Source: an uncultured Clostridiaceae bacterium (lineage in GTDB: Bacteria; Bacillota; Clostridia; TANB77; CAG-508). From it: a stretch of DNA of 7,835 nt. The translations under genes were made by a program, and so were the position numbers. The notes under the pieces are model-generated. The model ran no database searches. It was not told where the DNA came from and saw only the letters and a list, made by a program, of their open reading frames with translations. This document shows, piece by piece, positions 4,666 to 7,835 of the stretch; the first letter of the stretch is position 1; each line of letters begins with the position of its first letter. The stretch spans positions 1 through 7,835 of the forward strand of contig CATXTS010000094.1 in assembly GCA_958402495.1 (NCBI GenBank), given 5' to 3'.

Positions 4666-6391
4666 ATGGAAAAAGAAAATTTTCAAAAATTTGTATTATC
4701 TTTATATAAACCAGTAAAATGTCTAACATTTGTAATGATAATCAGTATGATTATTTCGCAGATATTAGACTTAGTAAAACAATATATAATAAAAGGTATA
4801 ATTGATTTACCAAGTATGGAAAAATTTCAAATAATGGATTTATATAAAGTTGCATTTATTTTATTGTTTGTTATTATTTTAGAATTAATATTTTTCTATA
4901 TTTCAAATATAACAAGAACTATACATATGGTAAAAAAACAAACACCATATATTTCGGAAAAATTATTTAATAATTTGAATAATAAAACGTATTCATTTTT
5001 TACGGATAATTATACAGGAAAAATATCTACAGCAATTAATGAAATAAATAATGAAATCACTAACTTGAATACTCAAATAACAACAAGATTTATTTCATTG
5101 TTAACTTCAATGATTAGTAGTTTGATAGTTTTGTATACAATCAATATAAATATTTTCTTTGTTGCAACAATTCTTTTTACAGGGATAATAGTATCTAGAC
5201 TAATATATTTTTCTAAAAAATATTTACCTTCTGTGAAAAAAGCAGAAGAATATAACAGAGAATATAGTGGAATATTGAATGATGCTGTATTGAATTTCAC
5301 ATCATTGCGATTATATAATGCAGTTGAAAACTTTTCTAGAAACCTAAAATCTAAAAAGCAAGAGGCAAATTTATATAAAAATAGAGCATCTACTAAAGAA
5401 TTTACTTTTGGAGCAATCGCTAATGTAGTTTATGTTTTTACGTTAATTGCATTAATCATTTATGCAATTAAATTATTTGAAAGCAATTCTATGACATTAG
5501 GTAACTTTATATTTTTTATAAATGCTATGATTTCCTTAAAGAGTCAAACAACTTCTTTTACATGGTCATATATTCATATAGGTGAAATTATGGTAAAAAT
5601 GAAAAATAGTTATGAATTACTATATATGAATGATAATGTAAAAGAAGACAATAAAGGTGATATACAAATCAATACTGGTAAATTAGAATTTAAAAATGTT
5701 TCATTTAGATATAATAGAAATTATATTTTTGAAAACTTTAATTTAAGTATTAATGACAAACAAAAAATAGGAATTATAGGTGTAAGCCGGAAGTGGAAAA
5801 ACAACATTAGTAAATTTGATTTTTAAGTTTTATAATCCAGAAAATGGTAGTATTTTTATAGATAATAAAGATATATCTGAGTATAATACAAATTCACTAT
5901 ATAATAATTTAACATATGTACCCCAAGAAACTATATTACTTCATTCAACTATTTATGACAATATAAAAATAGCAAAACCTAATGCGACAAAAGAAGAAAT
6001 ATATAATGCAGCAAAAAAAGCGGAATTACACAGTTTTATAGAAAGTCTTGAAGATAAATATAATACAATTGTGGGGGAAAGAGGTATAAAGCTTTCAGGA
6101 GGTCAAAGGCAAAGAATCGCATTAGCTAGAATATTTTTAAGAGATTCAAAAATTGTAATATTTGATGAAGCCACTAGTAGTTTGGATAATAATACAGAAT
6201 TTAAAATTCAACAAAATATTCATAAATATTTTAATGGGCAAACTATTATATGTATAGCACATCGCCTATCAACATTAAAAGATATGGATAACATTATAGT
6301 TATTGAAAAAGGAAATATAGTTGATTATGGAGTTCCAGAATATGTTATTCCAAAGTATGATAATAAAGAATTTATGGTGGAGGAGTATTAA
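4666..6391 (+). pseudogene. ABC exporter half-transporter (permease-ATPase), frameshifted in Walker A
   Basis: Read across one extra C at 5787/5788 this is a 574-residue ABC-type half-transporter of normal length. The N-terminal domain has about six membrane segments (for example FVMIISMIISQIL, FILLFVIILELIFF, FFVATILFTGIIV and VVYVFTLIALIIYAI). The ATPase domain has Walker A (GVSGSGKTT once the base is removed), Q-loop YVPQET, signature LSGGQRQR, Walker B IVIFDEATSSLD and switch CIAHRLS. As sequenced, translation leaves Walker A, reads 11 out-of-frame codons and stops at TAA 5824-5826, giving a permease without an ATPase. The ATG at 4666-4668 is chosen over 4660-4662 because AAAGGA (4653-4658) is 7 nt from it but only 1 nt from the other. 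Substrate unknown; relatives export peptides, lipids or drugs. About 24% GC, the lowest of the intact-looking genes. No partner half-transporter is present, so it would act as a homodimer. Confidence 0.85.
5787..5788 (+). other. Single-base insertion in the Walker A codons
   Basis: The bases read GTAAGCCGGAAGTGG. Removing one of the two C's gives GTA AGC GGA AGT GGA AAA ACA ACA, coding VSGSGKTT, and joins both halves of the exporter into one frame. The rest of the frame is free of stops to 6391. A run of only two C's is not a typical homopolymer error, though a sequencing error is still possible. Confidence 0.85.
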
Positions 6392-6540
6392 AATTTGTAT
6401 AAAAATATAATTTTTAAAGTTTGTATAATGAAAAGAATGGTTCATGTAATATGGTATCCGTTTAGTTTACAAGTTAAATATTATATGTTTAAATGTATTT
6501 AACGTAACCTTTACTACTTTTGTAGCAAGATGAGAGCCTA

Positions 6541-6582
6541 AATAAGGAGAGTTCATAGAAACTCTCCTTATTGTCTTCTTTT
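6541..6582 (+). terminator. Strong hairpin terminator downstream of the ABC exporter
   Basis: AATAAGGAGAGTT (6541-6553) and AACTCTCCTTATT (6560-6572) form a perfect 13-bp stem with a 6-nt loop, followed by GTCTTCTTTT. It lies 149 bases past the exporter stop. The intervening 6392-6540 holds no supported gene; it contains a TTTGTATAA direct repeat and a TATAAT (6424-6429), and a 24-codon frame at 6428-6502 lacks a ribosome binding site. Confidence 0.8.
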
Positions 6583-6596
6583 ACAGTTTGAAAATT

Positions 6597-6713
6597 TCAT
6601 TTTTTTAATATAGTTTTGCTTTTTTCTATAATATTTTGAATGTTAATAGGTACATCTTCTATTTTTTCTAATTTATCCAATATTTGTTGTAACTTTTGTT
6701 TTTCTTTTTTATT
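6597..6713 (-). pseudogene. C-terminal remnant of an unidentified coiled-coil protein
   Basis: On the minus strand 38 codons are open between TAG (6714-6716) and TGA (6597-6599). They read as a Lys/Glu/Leu-rich heptad-like helix (KQKLQQILDKLEKIEDVP) followed by INIQNIIEKSKTILKK. Just upstream another frame reads NNELHNIFQDRIKK, and joining the two across the A-run near 6705-6712 gives a continuous helix, so a frameshift is likely. The sequence is too ordered in character to look random, but no family was recognised and no start or ribosome binding site is present. Confidence 0.35.
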
Positions 6714-6771
6714 CTATCTTGAAAAATATTATGCAGTTCATTATTTCCATATTAACTTTGCTAACCCTTTC

Positions 6772-6800
6772 TTGTATTTCTATATGAAATATGTTATAAC
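6772..6800 (+). promoter_or_regulatory. Promoter candidate for the NDT-Maf fusion gene
   Basis: TTGTAT (6772-6777) and TATAAC (6795-6800) are 17 bp apart on the plus strand. The -10 matches consensus at 5 of 6 and the -35 at 3 of 6. Transcription would begin near 6807, giving a leader of about 37 nt that includes AGGAGG (6832-6837). Confidence 0.45.
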
Positions 6801-6843
6801 ATATTTACATATTTGGCTAACGTAATATGATAGGAGGTGTTTT

Positions 6844-7835
6844 ATGATGTCAAAAGAAGTAGCACGCAAACCCAAAATTCCTTATGAAAGGAAAACTGGT
6901 ACAGTACATGCATTTTTTGCATTGAAATTTCATGATGGAGATGAAGACCGTGCAAAAGTAGAAGCCATTGAAGAAGCTTTAAACAAAGCTGGTATTGAAA
7001 TTACGCTAATGGCACGAGATGTTGAAAAATGGGGGGAAACCTATATACCAGAAGATAAAACCCTAATGAGAGATTATGCATTCCCTGCTATGGAACAGTG
7101 TGATTGTAATATCATTGAATTTAGCGAAAAAGGCGTTGGTTTGGGAATGAATAGCGGGTTTTGCTATAGTATTGGTAAGCCAATATATATGATTGCAAAA
7201 ACCAATAGTGATATTTCTACGACCATGACCAATGTTGCAACAGAAATCATTTTCTATGATAAACCAGAAGATTTGGTAGAGCCATTCACAAGAATTGTGC
7301 ATAATTTTCCACGTGTAATTTTGGCATCTAAATCTGCTGTGCGTAAACAACAGCTTATCAATGAAGGCATCCCTTTTGAAGTGATGGTTAGTGATGCTGA
7401 TGAAACGCCGGATGAGTCTAAATCCTTTAAAAATCAGTTGGCTGATATTTCTATGCGTAAAGCTAAAAAGGTCTTTGAAGAAACAAAGCACAGAGGACTA
7501 CGTTTAATTATTGCTGGCGACCAGAATATTGTTTTTGAAAAAGTGATGTATGGAAAGCCAAAATCAATAGACGAGGCACGTAAGCTGATTGGTCGTATGC
7601 GTGGTTCGGAGGATGTATATGCCTATACAGGTAATGCCGTTTTACTTGCAAAAAAGGATAAGATTCTTCAAAGTGTTAACATCACTGATACAGCAAGATT
7701 GCGTTTGGAGGATATCTCTGATGAAGAATTAGAAAACTATTTGGCAAAAGGAAGGCCTTTGTCTTATTGTGGTGGAATTTCTATCACAGATGCTTCATTT
7801 GTACACCTAAAAGAAGGGCGTATGTCTACAGCCAT
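6844..7835 (+). CDS. NDT-like/Maf-like fusion, probable nucleotide house-cleaning enzyme (3' end outside window)
   Basis: An open frame runs from 6844 to the window edge (330 codons, incomplete). AGGAGG at 6832-6837 is 6 nt before ATG 6844; ATG 6847 at 9 nt is an equal alternative. Residues about 18-150 resemble nucleoside 2-deoxyribosyltransferases: VHAFFALKF at the start, then DCNIIEFSEKGVGLGMNSGF (87-106), GKPIYMIAK (111-119) and SDISTT. Residues about 156-330 resemble Maf nucleotide pyrophosphatases: VILASKSAVRKQQL (158-171), SDADET (183-188), GDQNIVF (225-231; D226 is the likely catalytic Asp), YGKP (236-239), TGNAVLL and CGGISI. The Maf signature ASxSPRR is altered to ASKSAVR, with the second Arg kept. 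Together the domains suggest removal or recycling of modified or non-canonical nucleotides in the cytosol. About 38% GC, higher than the exporter beside it, so it may belong to the host backbone. Confidence 0.8.
   Translation, partial: MMSKEVARKPKIPYERKTGTVHAFFALKFHDGDEDRAKVEAIEEALNKAGIEITLMARDVEKWGETYIPEDKTLMRDYAFPAMEQCDCNIIEFSEKGVGLGMNSGFCYSIGKPIYMIAKTNSDISTTMTNVATEIIFYDKPEDLVEPFTRIVHNFPRVILASKSAVRKQQLINEGIPFEVMVSDADETPDESKSFKNQLADISMRKAKKVFEETKHRGLRLIIAGDQNIVFEKVMYGKPKSIDEARKLIGRMRGSEDVYAYTGNAVLLAKKDKILQSVNITDTARLRLEDISDEELENYLAKGRPLSYCGGISITDASFVHLKEGRMSTA

Noticed and set aside
5073..5300. 75-codon minus-strand frame opposite the exporter
   Set aside because: It is antisense to the well-supported membrane domain of the ABC exporter and has no start signal.
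5816..6391. Second half of the exporter as an independent ATPase gene
   Set aside because: Its TTG start has no ribosome binding site, it would lack Walker A, and a one-base correction merges it with the upstream frame.
6428..6502. 24-codon frame, or a short RNA ending at the 6541-6582 terminator
   Set aside because: The frame has no ribosome binding site. The TATAAT at 6424-6429 lacks a -35 at proper spacing, so neither a peptide nor an RNA gene can be supported.
6640..6825. 61-codon plus-strand frame before the NDT-Maf gene
   Set aside because: It has a Phe/Tyr/Cys-rich composition, is antisense to the coiled-coil remnant, lacks a ribosome binding site, and overlaps the predicted promoter.
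7063..7491. 142-codon minus-strand frame in the NDT-Maf gene
   Set aside because: It is antisense to a gene with two recognisable domains, and its product is rich in His, Phe, Ile and Cys without any motif.
1..7835. tRNA, rRNA, CRISPR array or complete insertion sequence
   Set aside because: No cloverleaf or rRNA-like stretch, no regularly spaced direct repeats, and no transposase frame or paired terminal repeats were seen on either strand.

Overview
The window is low-GC DNA of Bacillota (Firmicutes) character, probably from an anaerobe, although the genus cannot be fixed from the sequence. Evidence is the strong AGGAGG-type ribosome binding sites, sigma-70/sigma-A-like TATAAT promoters, AT-rich codon use, and the gene families present (class M sirtuin with zinc-macrodomain, HxlR/DUF24 regulator). 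By hand counts of sample lines, base composition is patchy: about 24% GC for the left flank and the ABC exporter, about 32% for the sirtuin operon, about 38% for the right-end gene, and about 47% for an orphan gene near the left. This mosaic, plus several broken genes, looks like an accessory region assembled by several acquisitions.

Layout. Positions 1-600 are gene debris: the C-terminal end of an unknown plus-strand protein (1-102), then a 5'-truncated gene carrying an in-frame TAG (232-537) whose C-terminus resembles the HDR/PLD-like tail of ORF6N/antirepressor-type proteins. Positions 609-1346 hold a self-contained minus-strand cassette: a near-consensus promoter, a hairpin-rich leader, an unrecognised GC-rich 190-residue gene, a 28-bp perfect palindrome at its 3' end, and a terminator.

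Positions 1439-4430 hold the main system, all on the minus strand. In transcription order it is a metallo-beta-lactamase-fold-like protein, an HxlR-family regulator with an N-terminal cysteine, a zinc-type macrodomain ADP-ribosyl hydrolase, and a class M sirtuin (SirTM) in which the usual catalytic His is Gln. The last three genes overlap and form an operon ending at a terminator at 1439-1478. The promoters before the MBL-like gene and before the regulator carry the same module: a -10 box inside a shared 15-nt sequence and, exactly 37 bp upstream centre to centre, a TAC-N6-GTA operator. The inferred picture is a redox-sensed regulon controlling reversible protein ADP-ribosylation and the MBL-like protein. 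The lipoyl carrier GcvH-L and ligase LplA2 that usually accompany SirTM are absent from the window.

Positions 4666-6391 hold an ABC exporter half-transporter gene interrupted by one extra C inside the Walker A codons. Deleting that base restores a 574-residue protein with all ABC motifs. Positions 6392-6843 contain a terminator, a minus-strand coding remnant and a promoter. From 6844 to the window end lies an incomplete fusion of a nucleoside 2-deoxyribosyltransferase-like domain with a Maf-type nucleotide pyrophosphatase domain, probably a nucleotide-pool cleaning enzyme.
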